DNA from: Bolinopsis microptera
Lineage: Eukaryota; Ctenophora; Tentaculata; Lobata; Bolinopsidae
Direction of reading: 5' to 3'
DNA length: 64,000 bases
NCBI RefSeq assembly: GCF_026151205.1
Contig: NC_087076.1
Span: 10,020,902-10,084,901, forward strand
Notes under the pieces: model-generated
Seen by the model: only the letters and a program-made list of their open reading frames with translations
Database searches by the model: none
What the model was told of the DNA's origin: nothing
Translations under genes and position numbers: made by a program
Part shown: positions 23,040 to 35,300 of the stretch, piece after piece
Position numbering within the stretch: the first letter of the stretch is position 1
Layout of the letters: the number at the start of each line of letters is the position of its first letter

Positions 23040-24727
23040 GCTGTTGAGAATTAACTTGTAGTGATGATCACTGTACAACTATAATCTGTAATTAATTTCA
23101 TGGCTTTTGCTCTCTTGCTTTCGGTTTGAACTCATTTAGAAGGGCTTTTCTTTTAAATGCCATTGCATAATGCATATATCATCTTTATTCAAATTCCAAT
23201 TTTTATACTTCAGATTGTAACAATTTCTGTGTTTAGCTGCGTTAACAAAAACGAAATAATCATGCGGTTATAAATATTTGCTCATTAAATATACATCAAA
23301 TTAAAACATCAAACAACCTAATTTACAAATGTTACACTATCAACATATCATCTACACTCTATAATATGTATATAGGTCATTTCCCCCGTTATAATATCCA
23401 TGTCCAAAAAGGTATTTTCTTGGGCAAACTCTGAAAATCACTGTTTGTACTGTTTATCGCCGGACAACTCTTCTTGCAGTGATGTTCCTGAGAAAACATG
23501 GCATGTTAATCAGGGCCCCTAACAACTTTATAAATATCAATCTGCTTCAACTTTCTGGTATGTGTTCCCATACAGTTCCTGTCGGTTTAGAAGCACTCTT
23601 TCCTTTTCGATAGTAAAATTAAATGTTGTTGCAGGAGTCAACGCAGACATTCGAAAACGATATTACTACCTGAAGATATTTACTGGGCCGCGCTCAGCCT
23701 GTCATTCCGCCTAATATGTTTATGATTATGAACATGATAGCCTGAGGTCCCCAGGTAAGAAGATATCCACTTTGGTATCTTTATCTACACATGCACTTGG
23801 TTGATTGTATTGTAGATACCACTTGCTTTGCTAGCCATAGAAACTCCAGAATCCAGATGTTAATTTGTAATTGCCGGATAGCCTTTTTTTATGCGATGCC
23901 GAATATTTTCAGCCATTCTAAACTTATGGTTTGATCACCTGTAGAGTTTCATCATCTTTACTGAAATAGCAACTTTCTTACTTCAGATTTAATTCAGTGT
24001 TGACAAATAATCACACAGGTATAAATAGTTATTAAATGATAACAAATAAAAAGATATTAAACAAATAATTTGTAAAGTTAACATCGACCACACTCTATGA
24101 TTATTATGACTTAAAGATCATCGCGCGAGATCCAATTTTTAACTGTCATCTGTTTAGAAACTTTTATTCGTCAGTGAATGATTTTGAAGAAAAAATGTGG
24201 AGTTTAGTCAGTTAAATGACTGTACACAAAGAGTATTTCGGAAGTAATGATAATTGAACACCTTGATAGGATTAAGGTGCATGGTTGATGGTTACAATCG
24301 AGCGAATTGTATGCGACAAAGATTTTATTAGCAGCGCGGACGAGTCCGATTGCTTGCAGCGCACCCCAACTGATGCCAATTTTGTTATCTTATCTTAACC
24401 CCAGGTTAAATTTGGGCTTTGGTTTCTATAACAACATGATCTAAATATGGGCATGCGCGGCTCAATATTTCATAATTTTGCGCTATAAGATGTAGCAAAA
24501 TCTCGTTTGTCGTTAGCGCCCCAGGAATAAGCAGAAGACGTTTCCCTGAAATGTGTAGTGGATTTTGTAGTGGATTTTGCGCGCCGCACGTACGTTACAA
24601 TATTTATTATTGTAGAATCTACGACGGTAGCCGTCAGAGTTCTCAATAAACTGCTCGTATTTTTAGACAATAAGATATGAATAACGTAATAACACATCCA
24701 ACCCCATTCAGCTGAATGGATCAGGCC
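23040..24727. other. Non-coding stretch and left flank of the satellite region
   Basis: I see no exon. At about 24540-24580 a block (ACGTTTCCCTGAAATGTGTA then GTGGATTTTGTAGTGG) recurs in inverted orientation at about 32140-32195. The flank repeat thus mirrors the one beyond the far end of the satellites. Confidence 0.5.
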
Positions 24728-27700
24728 GTCCATCCCAAAATAGCTGAAGTCCCCTAAAATACAGACTGAGAATCTTTACTCCTGTAGGGGATTTGTGTTT
24801 CTGGGTTTATGGAACATTTTCGGTGGTTAAATAGGAAGTACCTGTCACAAGTCATCAGAAAAACCAAGTTTCAACCTCCCAACCCACTCAGGCCACTCCC
24901 AGGGGCCACACCCATCCCAAAATTACTGAAAATTAGGTAAAATCAAGACCGAAAATCTTTACCCCCGTAGTGCATTTATGTTCCAGGGTAGGTGGAACAT
25001 GTTTTAGTGGTTAAATAGTTAGTACTTGTCCCAAACCATCAGAAAAACCGAGTTTCGACCTCCCAACCCACTCAGGCAACTCCCAGGGGCCACACCCATC
25101 CCAAAATTACTGAAAATTAGGTAAAATCAAGACCGAAAATCTTTACCCCCGTAGTGCATTTATGTTCCGGGGTAGGTGGAACATGTTTTGGTGGTTAAAT
25201 AGTTAGTACTTGTCCAAAACCATCAGAAAAACCGAGTTACGACCTCCCAACCCACACAGGCCATTCCCAGGGGCCACGCCCATCCCAAAATTACTGAAAT
25301 CACTGAAATTACTGAAATTACTGAAAATTAGGTAAAATCAAGACCGAAAATCTTTACCCCCGTAGTGCATTTATGTTCCGGGGTAGGTGCAACATGTTTT
25401 GGTGGTTAAATAGTTAGCACTTGACCCAAACCATCAGAAAAACCGAGTTTCGACCTCCCAACCCACTCAGGCCACTCCCAGGGGCCACGCCCATCCCAAA
25501 ATTACTGAAATCACAGAAATTACTGAAAATTAGGTAAAATCAAGACCGAAAATCTTTACCCCCGTAGTGCATTTATGTTCCGGGGTAGGTGGAACATGTT
25601 TTGGTGGTTAAATAGTTAGTACTTGTCCCAAACCATCAGAAAAGCCGAGTTTCGACCTCCCAACCCACTCAGGCCACTCCCAGGGGCCACGCCCATCCCA
25701 AAATTACTGAAAATTAGGTAAAATCAAGACCGAAAATCTTTACCCCCGTAGTGCATTTATGTTCCGGGGTAGGTGGAACATGTTTTGGTGGTTAAATAGT
25801 TAGTACTTGTCCCAAACCATCAGAAAAACCGAGTTTCGACCTCCCAACCCACTCAGGCCACTCCCAGGGGCCACGCCCATCCCAAAATTACTGAAATCAC
25901 TGAAATTACTGAAATTACTGAAAATTAGGTAAAATCAAGACCGAAAATCTTTACCCCCGTAGTGCATTTATGTTCCGGGGTAGGTGGAACATGTTTTGGT
26001 GGTTAAATAGTTAGCACTTGACCCAAACCATCAGAAAAACCGAGTTTCGACCTCCCAACCCACTCAGGCCACTCCCAGGGGCCACGCCCATCCCAAAATT
26101 ACTGAAATCACTGAAATTACGGAAAATTAGGTAAAATCGAACCGAAAATCTTTACCCCCGTAGTGCATTTATGTTCCGGGGTAGGTGGAACATGTTTTGG
26201 TGGTTAAATAGTTAGTACTTGTCCCAAACCATCAGAAAAACCGAGTTTCGACCTCCCAACCCACTCAGGCCACTCCCAGGGGCCACACCCATCCCAAAAT
26301 TACTGAAAATTAGGTAAAATCAAGACCGAAAATCTTTACCCCCGTAGTGCATTTATGTTCCGGGGTAGGTGGAACATGTTTTGGTGGTTAAATAGTTAGT
26401 ACTTGTCCCAAACCATCAGAAAAACCGAGTTTCAACCTCCCAACCCACTCAGGCTATTCCCAGGGGCCACGCCCATCCCAAAATTACTGAAATCACTTAG
26501 ATTACTGAAATTACTGAAAATTAGGTAAAATCAAGACCGAAAATCTTTACCCCCGTAGTGCATTTATGTTCCGGGATAGGTGGAACATGTTTTGGTGGTT
26601 AAATAGTTAGTACTTGTCCCAAACCATCAGAAAAACCGAGTTTCGACCTTCCAACCCACTCATGCCACTCCCAGGGGCCACGCCCATCCCAAAATTACTG
26701 AAAATTAGGTAAAATCAAGACCGAAAATCTTTACCCCCGTAGTGCATTTATGTTCCGGGGTAGGTGGAACATGTTTTGGTGGATAAATAGTTAGCACTTG
26801 ATCCAAACCATCAGAAAAACCGAGTTTCGACTTCCTAACCCACTCAGGCCACTCCCAGGGGCCACGCCCATCCCAAAATTACTGAAAATTAGGTAAAATC
26901 AAGACCGAAATTCTTTACCCCCATAGTGCATTTATGTTCCGGGGTAGGTGGAACATGTTTTGGTGGTTAAATAGTTAGTACTTGTCCAAAACCATCAGAA
27001 AAACCGAGTTTCGACCTCCCAACCCACACAGGCCATTCCCAGGGGCCACGCCCATCCCAAAATTACTGAAATCACTGAAATTACTGAAATTACTGAAAAT
27101 TAGGTAAAATCAAGACCGAAAATCTTTACCATCGTAGTGCATTTATGTTCCGGGGTAGGTGGAACATGTTTTGGTGGTTAAATAGTTAGTACTTGTCCCA
27201 AACCATCAGAAAAGCCGAGTTTCGACCTCCCAACCCACTCAGGCCACTCCCAGGGGCCACGCCCATCCTAAAATTACTGAAAATTAGGTAAAATCAAGAC
27301 CGAAAATCTTTACCCCCGTAGTGCATTTATGTTCCGGGGTAGGTGGAACATGTTTTGGTGGTTAAATAGTTAGTACTTGTCCCAAACCATCAGAAAAACC
27401 GAGTTTCGACCTCCCAACCCACTCAGGCCACTCCCAGGGGCCACGCCCATCCCAAAATTACTGAAATCACTGAAATTACTGAAATTACTGAAAATTAGGT
27501 AAAATCAAGACCGAAAATCTTTACCCCCGTAGTGCATTTATGTTCCGGGGTAGGTGGAACATGTTTTGATGGTTAAATAGTTAGTACTTGTACCAAACCA
27601 TCAGAAAAACCGAGTTTCGACCTCCCAACCCACTCAGGCCACTCCCAGGGGCCACGCCCATCCCAAAATTACTGAAATCACTGAAATTACTGAAATTACT

Positions 27701-27990
27701 GAAAATTAGGTAAAATCAAGACCGAAAATCTTTACCCCCGTAGTGCATTTATGTTCCGGGGTAGGTGGAACATGTTTTGGTGGTTAAATAGTTAGCACTT
27801 GACCCAAACCATCAGAAAAACCGAGTTTCGACTTCCCAACCCACTCAGGCCACTCCCAGGGGCCACGCCCATCCCAAAATTACTGAAAATTAGGTAAAAT
27901 CAAGACCGAAATTCTTTACCCCCATAGTGCATTTATGTTCCGGGGTAGGTGGAACATGTTTTGGTGGTTAAATAGTTAGTACTTGTCAAC
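24728..27990 (+). repeat. Satellite A, forward block, about 17 units
   Basis: The tandem unit is about 184 bp and contains ACCGAAAATCTTTACCCCCG, GGTAGGTGGAACATG and CCAGGGGCCACGCCCATCCC. Seventeen phase marks (CTTTAC) can be counted. Several units are 200-210 bp because they carry one to three extra TGAAATTAC/TGAAATCAC steps before the GAAAATTAGG motif. The first unit is strongly diverged, as is usual at array edges. There is no coding potential. Confidence 0.92.
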
Positions 27991-28260
27991 CAAATTAGTC
28001 ACGAAAGGGAGCACTTCAGGGTATGATTTTATTCGAATTAGTATTACTTACTGCAGAAGTCCGCAAAGGGATTAAAAATGACGAAGTTATCAAGCAACCT
28101 GTTTATTTTGGTATCGAATTGGGTGAATAATCATGTGATAGCGTGCTAAGATACCGTAATTGGGCTTTCTGCACGATTCCCATAGGGCGGATCTAGTCTC
28201 AACCCAATAAACTGATCGCACGTACGCGTAAGGGTCGTTCACATATCATATAATCGATAT
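27991..28260. repeat. Spacer with old dispersed repeat and a solo MITE end
   Basis: About 28075-28225 matches the repeat around 4970-5600. It is followed at about 28229 by AGGGTCGTTCACATAT, one end of the MITE family seen at 1.5 and 17.5 kb. No partner end is present. Confidence 0.6.
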
Positions 28261-28605
28261 TTTGGCAATCATCCTCGATACGTACCTCTGAAGGCAGGGC
28301 TCCCGCTCCCGAGCTCGCACTGCAAAAGGGAGGCCTGTCTTCCGAGATCACATTACATGGGGGATCCCTCGAGTCCGAAATCGCATATCGAAGGGTAGGT
28401 CCGGACTTCGAAAATCGAAGAAATATTTTCGGCTAATAATGATCAAGGTAGCATGAATCGTGAATAAAAGTAGTTTCCAGAAAAACTTTGAAAATATTTA
28501 GACTAAGAAAATTTTCGGTCCGAGTCATCCTCGATACGTACCTCTGAAGGCACGGCTCCCGCTTCCGAGCTCGCACTGCAAAAGGGAGGGCTGCACTCCT
28601 TGAGT
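28261..28605 (-). repeat. Satellite B, reverse-oriented units
   Basis: About 1.4 copies of the unit described at 28803-29508 lie here in the opposite orientation. Shared text includes CTCGATACGTACCTCTGAAG, GAGCTCGCACTGC and GAAAATTTTCGGTCC. Confidence 0.75.
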
Positions 28606-28802
28606 AATTCTCCATTTTATGCCATTGCCCCCCCCCCCCCCCCACACCAGCCATACTACACTGATCGTTTATATTGTATATGATATGAGCCAAAAATATT
28701 TTGTCTGGGCCCAGGGGTGTAGGAAGCGGGGGGGGGGGGGCATCGCTTCCCCCATGAAATCCGGGCAAGGGGCCAAAAAGGGCCAACTTTTTAATTTAGG
28801 TT
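28606..28802. other. Centre of the mirrored satellite structure
   Basis: About 200 bp with a poly-C run (near 28627-28643) and a poly-G run (near 28729-28741). The string AGGGGTGTAGGAAGCGGGGG resembles the tip of some hAT-like elements. This is a likely spot for assembly error. Confidence 0.5.
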
Positions 28803-29508
28803 TCTAAAAATTTTTCCCCGAAAATTTTCAAAGTCAAAAATTTTCAAAGTTTTCTTGGAAAATACTTTTGTTCATGTTTCATGCTACTCTGATCATTCTG
28901 AGCCAAAAATATTTTTTTCGGTTTTCGAAGTTCGATATACGATTTTGGACTCGAGGGTTCCCCTTTGTAATACGATCTCGGAAGGCAGGGCTCCCCTTCG
29001 CAATACGAGCTCGGAATTGGGAGCTCTGCTTTCAGAGGTTCGTATCGAGAATGACTCGGACCGAAAATTTTCAAAGTCAAAAATTTTCAAAGTTTTCTTG
29101 GAAACTACTTTTGTTCATGTTTCATGCTACTCTGATCATTCTGAGCCAAAAATATTTTTTTCGGTTTTCGAAGTTCGATATACGATTTTGGAATCAAGGG
29201 TTCCCCTTTGTAATGCGATCTCGGAAGGCAGGACTCCCCTTCGCAATACGAGCTCGGAAGCGGGAGCTCTGCTTTCAGAGGTACGTATCGAGAATGACTA
29301 GGACCGAAAATTTTCGAAGTCAAAAATTTTCAAAGTTTTCCTGGAAACTACTTTTGTTCATGTTTCATGCTACTCTGATCATTCTGAGCCAAAAATATTT
29401 TTTTCGGTTTTCGAAGTCCGCACTTACCCTTCGATATACGATTTTGGACTCAATGGTTACCCTTTGTAATGCGATATCGGAAGGCAGACCTCCCCTTCGC
29501 AATACCGA
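28803..29508 (+). repeat. Satellite B, forward units (about three, period 243 bp)
   Basis: The motif CCGAAAATTTTCAAAGTCAA recurs near 28818 and 29061, and near 29304 with one change, giving a 243-bp period. Units contain GAGCCAAAAATATTTTTTTC, GGTTCCCCTTTGTAAT and GGGAGCTCTGCTTTCAGAGG. The last unit is cut short and fuses directly to satellite A at 29508. The long open frame through it (about 28868-29551) follows the repeat and is not a gene. Confidence 0.88.
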
Positions 29509-32120
29509 AAATTTAACCACCAAAACATGTTCCACCTACCCCGGAACATAAATGCACTACGGGGGTAAAGATTTTCGGTCTTGATTTTTACTGGATTTCA
29601 GTAATTTTGGGATGGGCGTGGCCCCTGGGAGTGGCCTGAGTGGGTTGGGAGGTCGAAACTCGGTTTTTCTGATGGTTTGGGACAAGTACTAACTATTTAA
29701 CCACCAAAACATGTTCCACCTACCCCGGAACATAAATGCACTACGGGGGTAAAGATTTTCGGTCTTGATTTTACCTAATTTTCAGTAATTTTGGGATGGG
29801 CGTGGCCCCTGGGAGTGGCCTGAGTGGGTTGGGAGGTCGAAACTCGGTTTTTCTGATGGTTTGGGACAAGTACTAACTATTTAACCACCAAAACATGTTC
29901 CACCTACCCCGGAACATAAATGCACTACGGGGGTAAAGATTTTCGGTCTTGATTTTACCTGGATTTCAGTAATTTTGGGATGGGCGTGGCCCCTGGGAGT
30001 GGCCTGAGTGGGTTGGGAGGTCGAAACTCGGTTTTTCTGATGGTTTGGGACAAGTACTAACTATTTAGCCACCAAAACATGTTCCACCTACCCCGGAACA
30101 TAAATGCACTACGGGGGTAAAGATTTTCGGTCTTGATTTTACCTGGATTTCAGTAATTTTGGGATGGGCGTGGCCCCTGGGAGTGGCCTGAGTGGGTTGG
30201 GAGGTCGAAACTCGGTTTTTCTGATGGTTTGGGACAAGTACTAACTATTTAACCACCAAAACATGTTCCACCTACCCCGGAACATAAATGCACTACGGGG
30301 GTAAAGATTTTCGGTCTTGATTTTACCTAATTTTCAGTAATTTTGGGATGGGCGTGGCCCCTGGGAGTGGCCTGAGTGGGTTGGGAGGTCGAAACTCGGT
30401 TTTTCTGATGGTTTGGGACAAGTACTAACTATTTAACCACCAAAACATGTTCCACCTACCCCGGAACATAAATGCACTACGGGGGTAAAGATTTTCGGTC
30501 TTGATTTTACCTGGATTTCAGTAATTTTGGGATGGGCGTGGCCCCTGGGAGTGGCCTGAGTGGGTTGGGAGATCGAAACTCGGTTTTTATGATGGTTTGG
30601 GACAAGTATTAACTATTTAGCCACCAAAACATGTTCCACCTACCCCGGAACATAAATGCACTACGGGGGTAAAGATTTTCGGTCTTGATTTTTACTGGAT
30701 TTCAGTAATTTTGGGATGGGCGTGGCCCCTGGGAGTGGCCTGAGTGGGTTGGGAGGTCGAAACTCGGTTTTTCTGATGGTTTGGGACAAGTACTAACTAT
30801 TTAGCCACCAAAACATGTTCCACCTACCCCGGAACATAAATGCACTACGGGGGTAAAGATTTTCGGTCTTGATTTTACCTAATTTTCAGTAATTTTGGGA
30901 TGGGCGTGGCCCCTGGGAGTGGCCTGAGTGGGTTGGGAGGTCGAAACTCGGTTTTTCTGATGGTTTGGGACAAGTACTAACTATTTAACCACCAAAACAT
31001 GTTCCACCTACCCCGGAACATAAATGCACTACGGGGGTAAAGATTTTCGGTCTTGATTTTACCTGATTTTCAGTAATTTTGGGATGGGCGTGGCCCCTGG
31101 GAGTGGCCTGAGTGGGTTGGGAGGTCGAAACTCGGTTTTTCTGATGGTTTGGGACAAGTACTAACTATTTAACCACCAAAACATGTTCCACCTACCCCGG
31201 AACATAAATGCACTACGGGGGTAAAGATTTTCGGTCTTGATTTTACCTAATTTTCAGTAATTTTGGGATGGGCGTGGCCCCTGGGAGTGGCCTGAGTGGG
31301 TTGGGAGGTCGAAACTCGGTTTTTCTGATGGTTTGGGACAAGTACTAACTATTTAACCACCAAAACATGTTCCACCTACCCCGGAACATAAATGCACTAC
31401 GGGGGTAAAGATTTTCGGTCTTGATTTTACCTAATTTTCAGTAATTTTGGGATGGGCGTGGCCCCTGGGAGTGGCCTGAGTGGGTTGGGAGGTCGAAACT
31501 CGGTTTTTCTGATGGTTTGGGACAAGTACTAACTATTTAACCACCAAAACATGTTCCACCTACCCCGGAACATAAATGCACTACGGGGGTAAAGATTTTC
31601 GGTCTTGATTTTACCTAATTTTCAGTAATTTTGGGATGGGCGTGGCCCCTGGGAGTGGCCTGAGTGGGTTGGGAGGTCGAAACTCGGTTTTTCTGATGGT
31701 TTGGGACAAGTACTAACTATTTAACCACCAAAACATGTTCCACCTACCCCGGAACATAAATGCACTACGGGGGTAAAGATTTTCGGTCTTGATTTTACCT
31801 GGATTTCAGTAATTTTGGGATGGGCGTGGCCCCTGGGAGTGGCCTGAGTGGGTTGGGAGGTCGAAACTCGGTTTTTCTGATGGTTTGGGACAAGTACTAA
31901 CTATTTAACCACCAAAACATGTTCCACCTACCCCGGAACATAAATGCACTACGGGGGTAAAGATTTTCGGTCTTGATTTTACCTAATTTTCAGTAATTTT
32001 GGGATGGGCGTGGCCCCTGGGAGTGGCCTGAGTGGGTTGGGAGGTCGAAACTCGGTTTTTATGATCGTTTGGGTCACGTACTACCTATTTAACCACCAAA
32101 ACATGTTCCACCTACCCCGG
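29509..32120 (-). repeat. Satellite A, reverse block, about 14 units
   Basis: This is the same 184-bp unit as the block at 24.7-28.0 kb, in reverse orientation (TGCACTACGGGGGTAAAGAT recurs every ~184 bp, 14 times). Units are nearly identical and uniform in length, unlike the forward block. The last unit is degenerate and passes into the mirrored flank repeat. Confidence 0.92.
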
Positions 32121-32354
32121 AACACAAATCCACTACACCTGTGAAATCCACTACAAATCCACTACACAAATCAAGGAAACGTGCTCTCGGAATAAGCAAC
32201 TATTTCTTCAGTGTTCGTCGATTGATTATCTTTGGCGGCAAATGAAGCGATCTTGCATGTGAAGCAGCCATAATCCGATCTATCCTCGACAATTTCCAAC
32301 ATGTTAAGCGTTACCCATCCAAGACAGACGACTTTCTTGACTCCTCGCTGTTTG
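32121..32354. repeat. Mirrored flank repeat of the satellite region
   Basis: About 32140-32195 is the inverted counterpart of 24540-24580 (TGTAGTGGATTT steps next to ACGTTTCC). Beyond it lies unique sequence leading to the 3' end of the ABHD8-like gene. Confidence 0.5.
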
Positions 32355-35300
32355 TCATGTCACTTCTTCTTGTGGCTTCTGTAATTATGAATAAATCATT
32401 GCGAGTACCACGTCCCATATTGATAAAACTGACATTAAGTTGACATGTTGTCATAAATTATTATTTATGGGCGTGTAAGAGCATCCTTGCTACTGCAAAG
32501 CGAGAGGCCATAGCGCATTAAGTTCAATTAATGTATTTTCCGTAAGTACAATAACTGAATAACTCTCGTATATGCCAAGAAAAATATATATAATTACCTT
32601 AAAAATAGTATTCTCGTGCAACTTGGAATGAACATCAAGATCATTGATAAGAAACGAAGTGATGATGTCATTGACTTCATCAGAACAGTCAATTGGTAGC
32701 ATATGTCCACCTTCTAAAACATGAAGCACCGACCTGAAATACAAGGAGTTAAACAAATTGTTATTCGTTAAAAGAATAATACTCCCACTATACTACTACA
32801 AACACTGAATTTGTTGATAATTGGTCCCCCCCCCCGGCCATCATGATTCACAGTAAGTCAAGTTTAAGTGTTGTCGGCTGAGTTGTCTCGGATACCAAAA
32901 GTATAAGTGTTTGAATTTTAACATGATTGATTAAATTACCATCAAGTAATAACAATCTTTCTAGAAGTATGGAGTATTATCGAGTAGTCGTCATAGAAAC
33001 TTAACAACCCGAATTACTGTATATTACACTGTAGAAATGATCTGATATTATATGAGCGCTGAGCAGCTCCTAATTTATAAATTAAGGCACAAATGACCAA
33101 GTTTTAAATTATGCTTACAACTCACACAGCACTGCAGTAGTACACCAAAATATCGGAATGTACAAGAAAAGCTTTATTGTCAGAAGTTGGGAAAGTAAAA
33201 CTACACTCTCCAGTATTTTCCATCAACCGAACGTTTCTAGGTGTTTAGATTGGCACTTAGCTACGTTCACAAAAAGCTGGCCCCTAAATTGCAACCAACT
33301 TATTCAACAGATTCAATTTTAGTTTTAATTTTGGTAATTCTTTAAAGAAGTATACATGTTGACAAGGAATCCTATTATTGAGGGGCCAGCTTTTCGTGAG
33401 AGGGTTGCAGCGTCACAAACTGTATATCTTAATACACTTACACAATATAACATTACAATATCTGCATTACCATAAATACATTACTGAACATTTTGTCTCA
33501 ACAACAAAGCAGATAGTATACATTCTATTTATATAATGTTATATATATAATGCTACGACATCTTAACACTGGAAACGCTGCATACAACACCTAGTTCCAA
33601 CAAAAAAAACATAATATGAACAGTATGAAACTCTTCTTTTTCCCTTTTTTAAAGAAGGAAAAAAGAAGAGAATAAAACTCACTGTGATATAACAAGGTTC
33701 ATGGTCATCTCATCTGCCAGCGGTATAAACTTGTCATGCCGCCCCACCAGCAGCAGGACTGGACAGTTTATTAGAGCGTGGTACGCCTCATCTCCCTCGT
33801 CCCACTTCTGTCCTCTCATCACTTGCTGTAAGTTTCCTATTTCTATACTTAGTAGCTCCGAGTTGGGAACTGACGACTTCTTTACTGGCGAGTGGAAACA
33901 AACCTGAGTGTTTGTAAGATTAGCTGGTTTTATTTGGCTGGATTGTGTTTTAATAATTTAAGATAATAGTTAACGGGTTTAATTGCGCTTGGGGAGTATT
34001 AATAATTATATAGTTTACTAGTTTGATATATGGGAATACTGATATACACCCGAGTATTTTTTAAGTTTAATGGTTTAGTTGGAGTTTGTTTTAATATTGA
34101 GATGTTAAAAACGTATTGTCAAGTATTTAGGTGACCTCCCAATGGGTTATACAATGGCGTACAATTTAATGATTGATTAGACGGAGTCAGAATATAAGAA
34201 GTACACATTACACAGTGGGTGTGGTGGTGAAGTGAAACAAGTTCAGTGGCAGATACTGAGTGTGTGTTATGTACAGTCTTATATGTTTAGCACGTGTTTA
34301 GCATGTGTGTAGCACGTGCTTAGTACGTGTTTAGTACGTGTTAAGTACGTGTTTAGTACGTGTTTAGTACGTGTTTAGCACGTGTTTAGTACGTGTTTAG
34401 CACGTGTTTAGTACGTATTTAGTTAGTGTTTAGTACGTGTTTAGTACGTGTTCAGTACGTGTTTAGTACGTGTTTAGTACGTGTTTAGTACGTGTTTAGT
34501 ACGTGTTTAGTACGTGTTTAGTACGTGTTTAGTACGTGTTTAGCGCGTGTTTAGCATGTGTTTAATTTTACATCAAAAATGATGTAAAGTTTTTAATATA
34601 AAATTTTAAGGGGGCCGGGGGGGGTCTTCATCAAAATTCTCTCGAAATTGACTTTGTAGTTGTTTCTGATGGAGGGGAGTGATATCTATCAGCTGTTTTT
34701 GGTCCCATGGAAAATTATTGTTCCTAGCCGAAATTATTGCCGGTCAAAGGTCAGCGCTTATGTGTAATTGTATTGCGCGAGCGATTTTCAATTGCGCGCC
34801 CTGATAATCGAGTCTAAAATCTATCTTCTCCTACATTTTTTGAGCAATCACCCTGCAACTTTCAGGATATGTTCTAAGGACCATTTAGAAGAGATTGTCG
34901 GGCCAGAATTTTGAGATAGGCCTTAGAAAATTTTTTATTCGATTTTGAAAATCTTGGACCTGAAAAAATCATCAAAAATCATCCAAGATTTTCAAAATCG
35001 AATAAAAAATTTTCTAAGGACTATCTCAAAATTCTGGTCCGACAATCTCTTCTAAATGGTCCTAAGAACATATCCTGAAAGTTTCAGGGTGATTGCTCAA
35101 AAAATGTAGGAGAAGATAGATTTTTAGACTCGATTTTCAGGGCGCGCGATTGAAAATCGCTTGCGCAATACAATTACTCATAAGCGCTGACCTTTGACCG
35201 GCAATAATTTCGGCTAGGAACAATATTTTTCCATGGGACCAAAAACAGCTGATAGATATCACTCCCCTCCATCAGAAACAACTACAAAGTCAATTTCGAG

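Noticed and set aside
28868-29551. 227-codon open frame through satellite B
   Set aside because: It repeats with the 243-bp unit (a multiple of three), so the frame stays open by periodicity. There is no start context, splice structure or domain.
24728-32120. CRISPR-like array
   Set aside because: Repeats of ~184 bp without unique spacers, in a eukaryote. This is satellite DNA.
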